DNA of 53,665 nt, from the NCBI GenBank assembly GCA_041650255.1, contig JBAZLL010000009.1, forward strand, positions 1 to 53,665, in the 5' to 3' direction. Origin of the DNA: 1-14-0-10-45-29 sp041650255 (lineage in GTDB: Archaea > Micrarchaeota > Micrarchaeia > Anstonellales > Anstonellaceae). This document shows, in pieces, positions 7,846-17,128 of the stretch. Under the pieces are notes generated by a model. That model was not told where the DNA came from. It saw nothing but the letters and a program-made list of their open reading frames with translations, and made no database searches. Both the position numbers and the translations under genes were made by a program. Numbering within the stretch: the stretch's first letter is position 1; every line of letters starts with the position of its first letter.

Positions 7846-8937
7846 ATGCATGCATTTGATGACGAGTGGGGACCGCAGAGAATATTGGAAGTCTATGACC
7901 CCAAGACAAAATTGCACGGCGTGGTCGTAATTGACAACACCGCGCGAGGTCCCGGAAAAGGCGGAATGAGAATGGTGCCGGACTTAACCGTCGGCGAAGT
8001 CGTCGGCCTTGCCCGCGCAATGACTTGGAAAAATGCATTAGCAGACCTCCCGTTCGGAGGCGCAAAAGCGGGAATTCGCGCCGACCCCAAAAAAATAAAC
8101 AAAGAGGAGGCAATCCGCACATTTGCCCGCCTTCTTGCCCCTGTAATTCCAAAGCAGTATATCGCAGGACCGGACATGAACACGGCGGAAGCCGAAATGG
8201 GCTGGTTTGCGGACGAGCTAAACGAAAAGAACGCATGCACCGGAAAGCCCGCCTCAATGGGCGGTTTGCCGCACGAGCTTGGCTCCACCGGATTTGGCGT
8301 GGTGCAGGCGGCAAAAGTTGCAATGGAATTTGGCAAAAAGCCGCTTTCGGGCGCAAGCGTTGCAATTGAAGGCTACGGAAACGTCGGCACATTCACACAC
8401 AAATTCATAGAAGGGCTCGGAGCAAAAGTCGTTGCAATTTCAGATTCAAAAGGAACCGCATATTTGGAATCCGGCTTTAAGCATGAAAAGGCGCTTGAGG
8501 TAAAATCATCCAAAGGCACAATCACGCAATATCCCGGGGCGCAGAAAAAAGATGCAAAAGACCTTTTCGGTCTAAAAGTTGACATCCTCATTCCGGGCGC
8601 AAGGCCAAATGTAATCACTTCCGCAAATGTGGATGATGTAAAGGCAAAGCTTGTGGTTGAGGCCGCAAACCTTCCGGTGTCGCACGACATAGAGCTTGCG
8701 CTTGCAAAGAAATCAATTTTAGTGGTTCCCGATTTTGTTGCAAACGCGGGCGGTGTAATTTCCTCATACGTTGAATATATCGGCGGAACCGAGTCTGATA
8801 TGTTCAAGATGGTGGAGGCAAAAATAAAACGCAACACCGCAGAAGTTCTTGGCAATGCAAAAGATATGAATACAAGAAGCTCTGCATTGCAAATCGCGCA
8901 ATCGCGCGTAAGAGATGCGATGCAATACCGAAGATAA
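7846..8937 (+). CDS. Glu/Leu/Phe/Val dehydrogenase family (glutamate dehydrogenase-like)
   Basis: A 363-residue oxidative deaminase of the glutamate dehydrogenase superfamily, linking 2-oxoglutarate and glutamate (or a branched-chain pair) with NAD(P)H and ammonia. Residues 34-44 (RGPGKGGMRMV) resemble glutamate dehydrogenases, the catalytic Lys is in LPFGGAKAGI (K74), the catalytic Asp in AGPDMNTAE (D110), and the Rossmann loop is EGYGNVG (175-181). The protein is 50 or so residues shorter than usual glutamate dehydrogenases and close to leucine dehydrogenase in length, so the substrate is open. An AAGGTGA site 8 bases before the ATG is a good ribosome site. It appears monocistronic, with hairpins on both sides. 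Confidence 0.9.
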   Translation: MHAFDDEWGPQRILEVYDPKTKLHGVVVIDNTARGPGKGGMRMVPDLTVGEVVGLARAMTWKNALADLPFGGAKAGIRADPKKINKEEAIRTFARLLAPVIPKQYIAGPDMNTAEAEMGWFADELNEKNACTGKPASMGGLPHELGSTGFGVVQAAKVAMEFGKKPLSGASVAIEGYGNVGTFTHKFIEGLGAKVVAISDSKGTAYLESGFKHEKALEVKSSKGTITQYPGAQKKDAKDLFGLKVDILIPGARPNVITSANVDDVKAKLVVEAANLPVSHDIELALAKKSILVVPDFVANAGGVISSYVEYIGGTESDMFKMVEAKIKRNTAEVLGNAKDMNTRSSALQIAQSRVRDAMQYRR

Positions 8938-8950
8938 AAATTTCAATTTT

Positions 8951-8973
8951 GCCCGGAGTCGTTATATCCGGGC
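8951..8973 (+). terminator. hairpin terminator of the dehydrogenase gene
   Basis: GCCCGGA (8951-8957) pairs exactly with TCCGGGC (8967-8973) around nine bases, and the T-rich sequence GATTTGTTATTTTTA follows. It begins 13 bases past the stop codon. Confidence 0.6.
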
Positions 8974-9109
8974 GATTTGTTATTTTTATACTCTGTTGTT
9001 ATTTTCATATTCTGATTTTTTTATTTTTTTATATCCGATTTTTTCCAAACATATTCTTTTAAGCCTAAATCTCATATCTATTTTTTACTAATTAACTTTC
9101 GGTGTAAAA

Positions 9110-10318
9110 ATGCCAGAAACAGTATATGACCCAAACGTTCATGATATCGCAATTATCGGTGCAGGTCCGGCAGGTCTTAGTGCCGCATACACTGCCGCCA
9201 AAGCCGGACTTGAAACAATAGTTTTGGAAGAGCACAAAACAGTCGGCGAGCCGGTTCATTGCGGAGAAGGGCTTTCCCAATTTGCAATAGAGCGTATGAA
9301 ACTTGACGTTCCAAAAGAGGCATTGGGCCTGAAAGTAAAAGGAATAAGAATTGTTTTTCCGGACGGCACTTCAACAATTTTCAAAGAAGAAGGCTATGAC
9401 TTAAACAAAAATCTTTTTGAGCAATTTCTGGCGGTTCGTGCACAGGGAGAAGGCGCAAATTTGCGCACCCAAACCCGCGTGATGGGCATGGAAAGAAAAA
9501 ACGGCGTCTGGTCGCTCAACTCTCCAAATTGCGCGATAAAAGCAAGGGCAATAATTGATGCGACCGGCTATCAAAGCATATCAAACAGCCTGCTAAAAAT
9601 AAATCCGGAGCCGGCTCGGCTTGTGAGCGGCGTCCAATATTATATGCAGGATGTTCCAACCGACGGCTTTATCGAATTTCACATTCAGCCAAGGCTCGCG
9701 CCGCACGGCTATTTGTGGATAATGCCAAAAGAAGCCGGATTTGCAAATGTGGGCCTCGTGTCAAACGACCCGAAAAATTTGCACAAAAATCTCAAACAAT
9801 TTATTTCCGAAAAAGGGCTTGAAAAATGCAAATTAATCCGCCCGTTTGGCGGAATGATTCCCGAATCCGGACCATTTGAGCGCACATATTCCGATGGTCT
9901 TTTGATGGCAGGAGATGCTGCGGGCTTTACCTCTCCAATGTTTGAGGGCGGAACCCAACTAAGCCTCAAAAGCGGAGAGCTGGCGGCGCTCACTCTTATA
10001 GATGCCGCAAAAAATTCTGCAGGAACTGCAGACCTATTCAGCGAGCAGGCATTAAGCAAATACCAGTCCGCATGGAAAAAGGAATTCCCTCCCTACGGCA
10101 AATTGCTTGATGGCAAAAAGCATTTTTACGGATTCAGCGAATCGGATTTCAACAAGCTCGGGCGCATTTTGCCTGAAGACATAAGCAAACTCACAACCAG
10201 CGACAAGCTCAAAATCGGAATCAGACTGCTTTCCATAAGCCCGAATTTGCTTTTGAAAAACTTTATGTCCGCGATGAACACGTTTTCCTATTCTACCGGA
10301 GAGCATTATGGCTGGTAG
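9110..10318 (+). CDS. geranylgeranyl reductase family flavoprotein
   Basis: A 402-residue FAD protein of the digeranylgeranylglycerophospholipid reductase family, which saturates the isoprenoid chains of archaeal membrane lipids. The FAD-binding Rossmann motif is IIGAGPAGLSAA (15-26), the substrate/FAD loop is GEPVHCGEGLS (46-56), and the C-terminal FAD motif reads LLMAGDAAGFTSP followed by MFEGG. Length matches the family. GGTGT lies eight bases upstream of the ATG. It stands alone between a terminator and a convergent membrane gene. The family also includes plant-type chlorophyll reductases, but in an archaeon the lipid role is the reasonable reading. Confidence 0.88.
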   Translation: MPETVYDPNVHDIAIIGAGPAGLSAAYTAAKAGLETIVLEEHKTVGEPVHCGEGLSQFAIERMKLDVPKEALGLKVKGIRIVFPDGTSTIFKEEGYDLNKNLFEQFLAVRAQGEGANLRTQTRVMGMERKNGVWSLNSPNCAIKARAIIDATGYQSISNSLLKINPEPARLVSGVQYYMQDVPTDGFIEFHIQPRLAPHGYLWIMPKEAGFANVGLVSNDPKNLHKNLKQFISEKGLEKCKLIRPFGGMIPESGPFERTYSDGLLMAGDAAGFTSPMFEGGTQLSLKSGELAALTLIDAAKNSAGTADLFSEQALSKYQSAWKKEFPPYGKLLDGKKHFYGFSESDFNKLGRILPEDISKLTTSDKLKIGIRLLSISPNLLLKNFMSAMNTFSYSTGEHYGW

Positions 10319-10359
10319 AAGCAAAATGTCGCTTAAATAAAAAACACAAAATAAGAATT

Positions 10360-10377
10360 CAAAGCCGTTTGGCTTTG
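10360..10377 (+). terminator. hairpin between convergent genes
   Basis: CAAAGCC (10360-10366) pairs with GGCTTTG (10371-10377) around GTTT. It lies between the stops of the reductase and the convergent membrane gene and could serve either strand; a T-rich tract follows on the plus strand. Confidence 0.5.
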
Positions 10378-10394
10378 TGAACACATTTCTTTAC

Positions 10395-11105
10395 TCACTC
10401 TTTTTCTTCTTCCTTATTTTTCACATTTTTCCCCCGAGTAGTTCTTTTCGGTGGTCCATACGCAATTGCCAGTGCAATAGGAGCAAAAAGTGCAAGCTCA
10501 ATAGAAAAAAGCAGTATAATATTCACTACCTGCAAATAAAATATTGTTTCCGAAACATTAGACCTGCTTTTTCTAACAGATGCCGCAGTTTTGTCAAGCT
10601 CATCCGCAGTCAAATAAAGAGATGAAAATCCGCTTGCTACATCTGTTTTTGCTTTTGCCATTGCATTTGATGCCCCCCGCACCTGCTCTGAAGACTGCTT
10701 TAGCTTTGCGGACGCCTCAAGTGTTCCTGGAATTGCAATTCCTATCACCTGTATAGAGCCCACTCCTGTTGAAAGTTGCTCCAGCCCGTCCGCAAGAGAA
10801 CCATAAGAGTCGGAAACATTTTGCAACGACGCCTCAATATTTCCCGCCGAACCCGCAAACGCGCGAGTGGATTCCGCCGCTTGAGAAATGGATGTTACCG
10901 CATTATCCATCGGCATTAGCGCCGCATCCGACACTCCTAAGAGTGCAAGCCAGATTAACACTGCGCAAACAAACACTCCAAGCATTGAAATTGCCGGAAG
11001 GCAGACTGCGCAAACCCAAAGCATATACCTAAAGGCGTATGTAAAGGAAATATTATCCTCAATCGCCTTTTTGTACTCTTTTTCAAAGAGCAGTTTCTCC
11101 ACCAC
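10395..11105 (-). CDS. membrane protein with Ser/Ala-rich coiled region
   Basis: A 236-residue membrane protein that I cannot assign. It has a short basic N-terminus, a long hydrophobic stretch at about 28-58 (one or two membrane helices), a Ser/Ala/Gln-rich helical region of about 120 residues, a C-terminal hydrophobic stretch at about 188-216, and a charged tail ending KNKEEEKE. Two membrane anchors around a heptad-like middle resemble sensory or scaffold proteins, but there is no HAMP or signalling motif. The start is a GTG at 11105, three bases after the stop of the beta-propeller gene and with a GAGGT site, so both are one operon. The product probably works with the propeller protein at the membrane. 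Confidence 0.7.
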   Translation of the reverse strand: MVEKLLFEKEYKKAIEDNISFTYAFRYMLWVCAVCLPAISMLGVFVCAVLIWLALLGVSDAALMPMDNAVTSISQAAESTRAFAGSAGNIEASLQNVSDSYGSLADGLEQLSTGVGSIQVIGIAIPGTLEASAKLKQSSEQVRGASNAMAKAKTDVASGFSSLYLTADELDKTAASVRKSRSNVSETIFYLQVVNIILLFSIELALFAPIALAIAYGPPKRTTRGKNVKNKEEEKE

Positions 11106-11108
11106 CCA

Positions 11109-13145
11109 TTACCTCTTTCTTCCCTTGTTTGCATCTGAGGACGCCTGCGGTATTTCCACATCTTTCTCATCCTTTCTATGCGAGTGTGCAGGATTTGCAG
11201 GACCTCTTTTTCTTATCATCATATACGCAACTCCCGCAAGCACAATCACTGCCAAAAATAGCGCTCCGACAACCGCAATTGCAAGTGCATACTGGTCTGT
11301 CTGCGCTTTTTGGATTTTTGCATATTCAAGTGCTGCCTGTGCGGTTTTAATTGCCTGCTCTGGGTTTTGATAAACGAGCGCGTCTGCTTTTGCCATCTCG
11401 GTCATCGCTGGGGAATTCTTGTCTGCATTTTTTCCAAGCAACAGCTCAATTTGCACTCGATATATGGTAATATTTTGTATTGCCGCCTGGGTTATTTTTT
11501 GCTTTCCGTCAAGCTCAACATTTGTATCTTGCAAATTCTGCTTTGCTTTTGCCAATGTGTCAAGCGCGGAATCATACTCTCCCAAAGTCGCCAACTCGTC
11601 AGATGTAGTTATTAGTGTTTTAGCAAGCTCAAAGCTTACACTAATATTCATCTCATTTGCTTTTTTCTGCAAGTTTGCAAGGTCTATTTCAATTTCAGCT
11701 GCCCTTGCCTTCACTAAAAGTTTTTTTGCATCTGCCTGCTCCTGTGCCTGGTTTGTTTGCTGATTTTCCTGCTCTTGCGCGCTTTGAACATTTCCGGTTA
11801 TTGTATTGAGCACTTCAGTTGATTTGTTTATGTTCAAAAAGCATTGCTGATAATCTTTTCCCGCAAGAGCGGTTCTTGCATTCGCGACATATGCAGATGC
11901 ATTGTTTAGTTGTATTTTTCCCGCATTATCAAGCCCAATCGAGGCGAGAATCCCTATTTTTTCTTTTTGAGAATCTATTTTTTGCTGCAATGTAGCCTCA
12001 ATAAGCTGGGTGTCAATATTTTTTCTTGCATCAATTTTTGTGAGTGCAACTGCGGCACTGTCCTTTGCCTTGGCAGTTTCGCCTTCATCATAGTATCTAT
12101 ACGCATTTGCAATATCTGCATCCGCGTCAAATGGTTTGTATTCCACTCCAAGTGCGTTCAAAAATGCTATCGTGCCTGTCTTATAATCCGAAACTGCCGC
12201 GTTTGCAGAATCAATATCGGCTCTTACTCCCTGCTCGTTCGCACTCCAATTTATGCTATATGCAACTACTCTTCTATTCCCGTTGTCCACTACGTATAAA
12301 ATGTCCCCATCCACAAATATTCCCGACGGGTTTGTGAAATTATATTTTCCATAGCCCTTGCCGCCAAATGTATCAAGAACATTTCCATCCATGTCAAACG
12401 CAACAACTCGGTTGTTTCCCCAGTCGCTCGCATATATTATTTTTCCATCGGTGAAAACTCCCTTGGGGCTTGTCAGGCTAATTCCGCCCTTTCCGGTTCC
12501 AACCGTTCCGACATATGTGAAATCCTTTTCAAAAATTTGAACTCGGTTGTTGATTGTGTCTGCAATGTAAAATCGCCCACCATAAAATTTCATATCTTCA
12601 GCGCCGGATATTTTTCCAGAACCTGTCCCTGCCTGAAGATACTGGTTCGTAATCTCTCTCTTTTGCATATCATAAACAAGAACAAAATTTTTCTGCCTGT
12701 CAAGTATGTACATTGTGCCATTTTCAACATACACTGCCGCTGGTTCGCCCATCAATGCCTTTAGCGGTCCGGCTGAAAATAGGCTGTATTGATAATAATC
12801 ATAAATTTCCTTTCTTGTCCTGTCTGCGATGTAAAGCCTGCCGTTCACAAATTGCATACCGACCGGAGTAGAAAGTTTATCTTCGCCCAAATCCCCGATT
12901 CTTTTGACTGCCTTGTCAGTTGTGGTATTTATCGCGTACACTCCGCCCCGTCCGATGTCGGAAACATAAAGCAGTTTATCATCCCCCATAACTACTGCCG
13001 TTGGCTGGGTGAAATTAAATACTGTGCCCGCAAGCCCTCCTGAAATATTGTAATCTCTTATATATGTAAAAGTGTCACTGCAAAACGCTGGCAGTACAAG
13101 CGCCATTAAAACAAATCCAAAGAACAATGCTTTTTTCATAGTCAT
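11109..13145 (-). CDS. surface NHL-repeat beta-propeller protein with coiled-coil and C-terminal anchor
   Basis: A 678-residue exported protein. Residues 1-22 form a signal peptide (FVLMALVLPAFC). Residues of about 30-290 hold about six NHL/YWTD-type blades, each with a variant of PxGV/PxAV, LYVxDxxNxRVxxY (for example ILYVVDNGNRRVVAY). Residues of about 310-620 are Ala/Gln/Lys-rich helices with coiled-coil character. A single membrane helix (YALAIAVVGALFLAVIVLAG) is followed by a short basic cytoplasmic tail. The propeller would therefore face outward on a helical stalk. I chose ATG 13145 (GAGGTA just upstream); ATG 13139 is nearly equivalent. It is first in an operon with the membrane protein at 10395. 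Confidence 0.82.
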   Translation of the reverse strand: MTMKKALFFGFVLMALVLPAFCSDTFTYIRDYNISGGLAGTVFNFTQPTAVVMGDDKLLYVSDIGRGGVYAINTTTDKAVKRIGDLGEDKLSTPVGMQFVNGRLYIADRTRKEIYDYYQYSLFSAGPLKALMGEPAAVYVENGTMYILDRQKNFVLVYDMQKREITNQYLQAGTGSGKISGAEDMKFYGGRFYIADTINNRVQIFEKDFTYVGTVGTGKGGISLTSPKGVFTDGKIIYASDWGNNRVVAFDMDGNVLDTFGGKGYGKYNFTNPSGIFVDGDILYVVDNGNRRVVAYSINWSANEQGVRADIDSANAAVSDYKTGTIAFLNALGVEYKPFDADADIANAYRYYDEGETAKAKDSAAVALTKIDARKNIDTQLIEATLQQKIDSQKEKIGILASIGLDNAGKIQLNNASAYVANARTALAGKDYQQCFLNINKSTEVLNTITGNVQSAQEQENQQTNQAQEQADAKKLLVKARAAEIEIDLANLQKKANEMNISVSFELAKTLITTSDELATLGEYDSALDTLAKAKQNLQDTNVELDGKQKITQAAIQNITIYRVQIELLLGKNADKNSPAMTEMAKADALVYQNPEQAIKTAQAALEYAKIQKAQTDQYALAIAVVGALFLAVIVLAGVAYMMIRKRGPANPAHSHRKDEKDVEIPQASSDANKGRKR

Positions 13146-13278
13146 TACCTCAGTCTGATTCAACTCATGCGCTGTTTAAAACTTTGCCGAAAGGTTTGGC
13201 AACAAAATTTGGCATCGAAACAAGGATTTTTAACCATTTATCGTCATATATCTTTTAGTAAATTTGTGTGGGATTAGA

Positions 13279-14364
13279 ATGGATACTAAACAGGTTCAGA
13301 AGTATTACTCTAAACAGGATGAGGAAAAAGAATCCTCTTCACTCAATGCGCCCAATGAGCAAGAGCAATATTCAAGTGCGCAAAATGCACGCAGCAAAAA
13401 CGCACGCTCTCAAAATGCAAGTGCGCAAAATGCTCATGAGCATAATGTGCAATTGAAAAACTCGCAAGTGCAAGGCACGAGTGCAAACGGCGAACACTCA
13501 CAATCTAGTACATCGGTCTCGCAAGAATTTTGCGAGTCAAAAGTTCCGTTTGCAATAACCGACGAATCTTACCGCATCGGTCTTGAACACGAAATTCTTA
13601 TCAACAGCAATCTGTCATCTGAAAATTTGATACAAATAATCCCTGCAAGCGAGCGCGAGCTTGCTCTAAAAACAGTCATTTCACAGATGCAAAATATCGG
13701 CAGACGCACCGATTTTACCTTTAGGGGCGAGCATTTCCATCTTGCCCGCGCCTCGTGCGATATGGGTGCGCAAGCGGTGCTTGAGCTTTATTCAAACGCC
13801 TCGCTTCCATCCTGCGTGCGCCGCTTCAACAAGCCTGTTGTGATAATCAAATCCTCAAGAACCGACCTTTTCACTCCAATTCAGCGCACATACATAATGA
13901 GTCATTGCAAAAAAGGCGAGGTTCCGCTCCAATGTGCAAACATTTCAAAAAAAGAGCGCAAACGCGCGGTCACAATAATTGGAAAATTGCTTTTTGATAT
14001 TGCACATCTTCATTCAATGGGCATCTTGGCAGGCGACCTTTCCATCTCAAATATCGGAGTAAGAAAAGAAGACGAGCCGACATTGCGCTCTCCGGCGCAT
14101 TTGCGCTCAATGAGCAAAATGGGCGAAGGCGTTGCCGAGGCTCTTTTGCTTATCTGCGATTTTGTCTATCAGGGTTATATTCATCTAAAGCAGGTGCCCT
14201 CGCTCATAAACCATTATCTTGCATCCGAGAAAACCGCTTATTTGCATGCAAAATATTTCCTGCACCGGGAAAAAAAGAAATTGCCCGAAACCGTGCAAAA
14301 AATGCCCGTGGAAAACCAGCTGATGGAAGTATTCAAACTCTACTATGCAAAATTCTATTGCTAA
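13279..14364 (+). CDS. kinase-like protein with disordered QNA-repeat N-terminus
   Basis: A 361-residue protein. Residues 1-85 are low complexity, rich in Ser, Gln, Asn and Ala, with repeated SAQNA/SQNA units. The remainder resembles a divergent protein-kinase fold: AHLHSMGILAGDLSISNIGV (242-261) matches the catalytic loop HxxGIxHGDLxxxNI of RIO/Bud32-type kinases with Asp253 and Asn258, and LICDF (292-296) could be the metal-binding Asp. The His before GDL is Ala. I see no convincing glycine loop or VAIK lysine, so activity is uncertain. No RIO or Bud32 signature is complete. ATG 13279 is preceded by a TATA-like tract 23-31 bases upstream; a TTG at 13264 is in frame. It converges with rad50. 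Confidence 0.6.
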   Translation: MDTKQVQKYYSKQDEEKESSSLNAPNEQEQYSSAQNARSKNARSQNASAQNAHEHNVQLKNSQVQGTSANGEHSQSSTSVSQEFCESKVPFAITDESYRIGLEHEILINSNLSSENLIQIIPASERELALKTVISQMQNIGRRTDFTFRGEHFHLARASCDMGAQAVLELYSNASLPSCVRRFNKPVVIIKSSRTDLFTPIQRTYIMSHCKKGEVPLQCANISKKERKRAVTIIGKLLFDIAHLHSMGILAGDLSISNIGVRKEDEPTLRSPAHLRSMSKMGEGVAEALLLICDFVYQGYIHLKQVPSLINHYLASEKTAYLHAKYFLHREKKKLPETVQKMPVENQLMEVFKLYYAKFYC

Positions 14365-14406
14365 GTTGGTCAGTGCAAGAATGCGTTCAAAAAAGCCTTC
14401 TTCTTC

Positions 14407-16749
14407 TCATCCATTCTGCCCGTCTATTTGCACGTTTGTGTCTTCTCCCTTTAGTTTGTCCCTTGAAAACTTGAACACGCGCGAAGGAGTGCTTTCCACG
14501 AGCCGGGGCTCATGGGTTATCACGATTACTTGCGGTATAATTTGCGGCAATTTTTCACTTATTGCAAGCCCAAGCAAATTCACTGCCTGCGAATCCAGAT
14601 TATGCGTTGGCTCATCCAGTATGAGCCATCCAAGTTGCGGAGTGAGCAAAATTGACAATGCCGCCCTCATGCAAAGACCAAGGCACGCCCTCTCCCCCCC
14701 GGACGCATGGGACTCAAGACTCTTCCATTCTCCCTGAAATATTTTGAGTTCATAATCATTTTGCCCTGCCTCAATTTTCACCTTACTCCAATCGGAATAC
14801 GGGTAAATAATGGGCCAAAGCCTTTGCATTGCCGAATTTATTTCCCCAATCAAATTCTCGCGCAATTGTGCCTGTGTCGCAATCACCACTTCTCTAAAAG
14901 TGCCAAGTTCGTCAGCCTGCATTCGCAATGCGGTCGCATCCTCTTTTTTCTTCTCCATCTCCCGCAAATTTTTCTCAAGCAATGAAAAAGTCTGTTCAAT
15001 GCTTTCAAGCAATCTGCAAACACCCTCATATTTTTCTTGCGTTTTGCTTTTTTTCGCGCTTGCATCCTGCATTCTCGTCATAAAAAGCGCATAAATCTTC
15101 TCATCAAACCCGCATTTTTGCATCTTTTCCATGCATAAAGAAAGCTGGTTTGCGCACTCCACAAGCTCTTTGCGCCAGATTTGCACCTGCTCATGCAACT
15201 TGAGCATACTGCGTATCTCTTCCTGTTTGTGCGCAATTTTCTCAATCTCGCCCCGCGCAATTTTTTCCTGCCCGACAATATTTTCAAGCGAGTTCTTATG
15301 CAAACCAAGCTCTTGCTCAATTGCCGTCTTATCCTCCACTTCTTCAATCGCCTTTATTTGAGCCTCAAGTCTTGCGCACTCAACATCAACCCTTTCCAAA
15401 CTCTCGCGTATTTTTCTTTCTCTTCCAAGTTCTTGCCCGCTTTTTTCTACTTCCTGCGCAAGCATGGCAATTTTCTTCTTTGCCTCGTTTTCAATTTCGC
15501 CCCTTCTTTTTTCATCAAGCTCCTGTTTGCAAACTGGGCACGAGCCAACTTTTCCATCATGCCCGCTTAAATGCACCCCAAGCGCCTGCAAAACCTTTTT
15601 CTCATCCGAGCTTTCAGACTCCATTTTCGCAATTGCTATAATCAGCCCTTCAATTTTTTTCTTAAGTTCGTCAAGCTCCCCTCTTGCCTCCTGCACGCTT
15701 TTTCCCGCAAGCAGTTTTTGCATCTTTTCAAAAAGCTCCTTTTTCTTTTTCTCCCTCTCATCAATATTACGTAATTTCATCTGTGCCTTTGCAATAAGCG
15801 CGGAAATTTCCCTTCCATTCTCTTGCGCTTTGACTGCCTGCGCCTCAATCTCCCATCTTTTTTTCGCAAGCTCTTGCGCCTGTTCTGCAAGCGCAATTGC
15901 ATCAACATCTTTTTGCCCCTGCACATTTTTCTCAAGGCTTTGTTTTCTTCCCAAAAGCATATTTATTTTTTTAGAAATTTCGTCTGCCTCTTTTTTTTGC
16001 ATTTCAATTTTTGCATATTCAGCCTGCGCCGTCTCAAGTTCTTTTTTAGCCAGCTCTTTTTCTTTTAGCACCTGTGCAATTTCCTCTTTTCTTTGTTCAA
16101 TTTCCTGTTTTTTCGCCGCAAGCTCTTTTCTTGCAAGCGCAAGCTTTTCCTCATTTACTTCTTTCTCCGCTTCAGCCGCCTTTTCCTTTAGCCGATTTAT
16201 CTCACTTGTCGCGGCAGAGCGCGCGGTTTCAAATTTGTCCAATCCCAATATCCTGTCAAGCTCTGCTTTTCTCGCGCCCGCGCTTAACGTGAGCCAATAA
16301 TCAAGCCTGTTTTGCTCTGCATAAACCGCTCTTGAGAAAAGTTCGTACGGAATTTGCAAAATTTTCTCCACTTCCTCGCTCACTGCCTTTGCGCCCTTGC
16401 ACAAAAGCTTTCCGTCGCAATAAAGCCATGCGGAAGCGGAATCAACTTCGCGTCTTATGCGATAATTTCTGCCCAAATTGGTGCCTGTTTCATCCCCCGC
16501 ATTCTGTTGCACCCATTCAAGTTCAACCGCTGTTTCATCTTTTGGGTACCTGAAATTTTTCACATCGGAAAGCACAACGTCCCGGCGAGAAAGTTTTGGA
16601 TAAGTGCCATATAATGCAAAACAAAGCGCATCCATTACGGAGGATTTGCCGCTTCCCATCATGCCCAAAAACATATTTGAGCCCTGCCTGAATTCAAGCT
16701 GTGTGTGCTTATGCGACCTCCAGCAAAAAAGAGAAATTTTCTTGAGCAT
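14407..16749 (-). CDS. rad50: Rad50-like SMC ATPase
   Basis: A 780-residue ATPase of the Rad50/SbcC group, which with Mre11 tethers and processes DNA double-strand breaks. Walker A is GMMGSGKS (29-36). A long coiled coil runs from about 180 to 620, with the zinc hook CPVC at 404-407. The C-terminal half has the ABC signature HASGGERACLGLC, Walker B LGWLILDEPTHNLD and the His switch VIVITHEP. Length is at the short end for archaeal Rad50 (about 850-900), with the arms shortened. No mre11 is adjacent; the downstream neighbour converges. A TATA-like TTTTATACTTT lies about 25 bases before the ATG, suggesting a leaderless transcript. Confidence 0.92.
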   Translation of the reverse strand: MLKKISLFCWRSHKHTQLEFRQGSNMFLGMMGSGKSSVMDALCFALYGTYPKLSRRDVVLSDVKNFRYPKDETAVELEWVQQNAGDETGTNLGRNYRIRREVDSASAWLYCDGKLLCKGAKAVSEEVEKILQIPYELFSRAVYAEQNRLDYWLTLSAGARKAELDRILGLDKFETARSAATSEINRLKEKAAEAEKEVNEEKLALARKELAAKKQEIEQRKEEIAQVLKEKELAKKELETAQAEYAKIEMQKKEADEISKKINMLLGRKQSLEKNVQGQKDVDAIALAEQAQELAKKRWEIEAQAVKAQENGREISALIAKAQMKLRNIDEREKKKKELFEKMQKLLAGKSVQEARGELDELKKKIEGLIIAIAKMESESSDEKKVLQALGVHLSGHDGKVGSCPVCKQELDEKRRGEIENEAKKKIAMLAQEVEKSGQELGRERKIRESLERVDVECARLEAQIKAIEEVEDKTAIEQELGLHKNSLENIVGQEKIARGEIEKIAHKQEEIRSMLKLHEQVQIWRKELVECANQLSLCMEKMQKCGFDEKIYALFMTRMQDASAKKSKTQEKYEGVCRLLESIEQTFSLLEKNLREMEKKKEDATALRMQADELGTFREVVIATQAQLRENLIGEINSAMQRLWPIIYPYSDWSKVKIEAGQNDYELKIFQGEWKSLESHASGGERACLGLCMRAALSILLTPQLGWLILDEPTHNLDSQAVNLLGLAISEKLPQIIPQVIVITHEPRLVESTPSRVFKFSRDKLKGEDTNVQIDGQNG

Positions 16750-16840
16750 GAATATATTTACAAAAGAAAGTATAAAATAGAAACTAAAAAAACAAAATTA
16801 GAAATTGTTTTGTATTGAAAAATGTCTGGACAGGTTGTTC

Positions 16841-17116
16841 TTACAACCTATCCATCCCTTCCATTTCGCAGGAAGATACGTTCTCAACTTCACTTATTTT
16901 CTTTTCAACAAGGTCTGCTCCGCCTTCTGCGTCGGGCATTATTATTGTAAGCATAAGTGCTTTCATTCCAAATGCAATATCCTGCTCTGAAATATGACAT
17001 TTCTTCACAAGCCCGCCAGTTCCATCTTTCATGGCGTTCATAATATCCTGCTTAAGCTTGTCAAAACCGTCCATATCAGAGGGCATCACTTTGAGGCTAA
17101 GTTGTACTTCTCCCAT
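16841..17116 (-). CDS. ef1b: translation elongation factor 1-beta
   Basis: A 91-residue aEF1B, the guanine-nucleotide exchange factor for aEF1A. It shows the compact archaeal form: starting GEVQLSLKVMPSDMDGFD, the central region KCHISEQDIAFGMKALMLTI, and the closing PDAEGGADLVEKKISEVENV. Length is normal. GGTGA lies 7 bases before the ATG. The gene for a small zinc ribbon ends 12 bases upstream on the same strand; pairing with such a zinc ribbon is common in archaea, and here the two are clearly one transcription unit. Confidence 0.93.
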   Translation of the reverse strand: MGEVQLSLKVMPSDMDGFDKLKQDIMNAMKDGTGGLVKKCHISEQDIAFGMKALMLTIIMPDAEGGADLVEKKISEVENVSSCEMEGMDRL

Positions 17117-17128
17117 TTTCTCACCAAT

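Noticed and set aside
15464..16300. 278-codon plus-strand frame opposite rad50
   Set aside because: It is a Ser/Phe/Cys-rich antisense mirror of the Lys/Glu coiled coil of rad50, with no independent signal.
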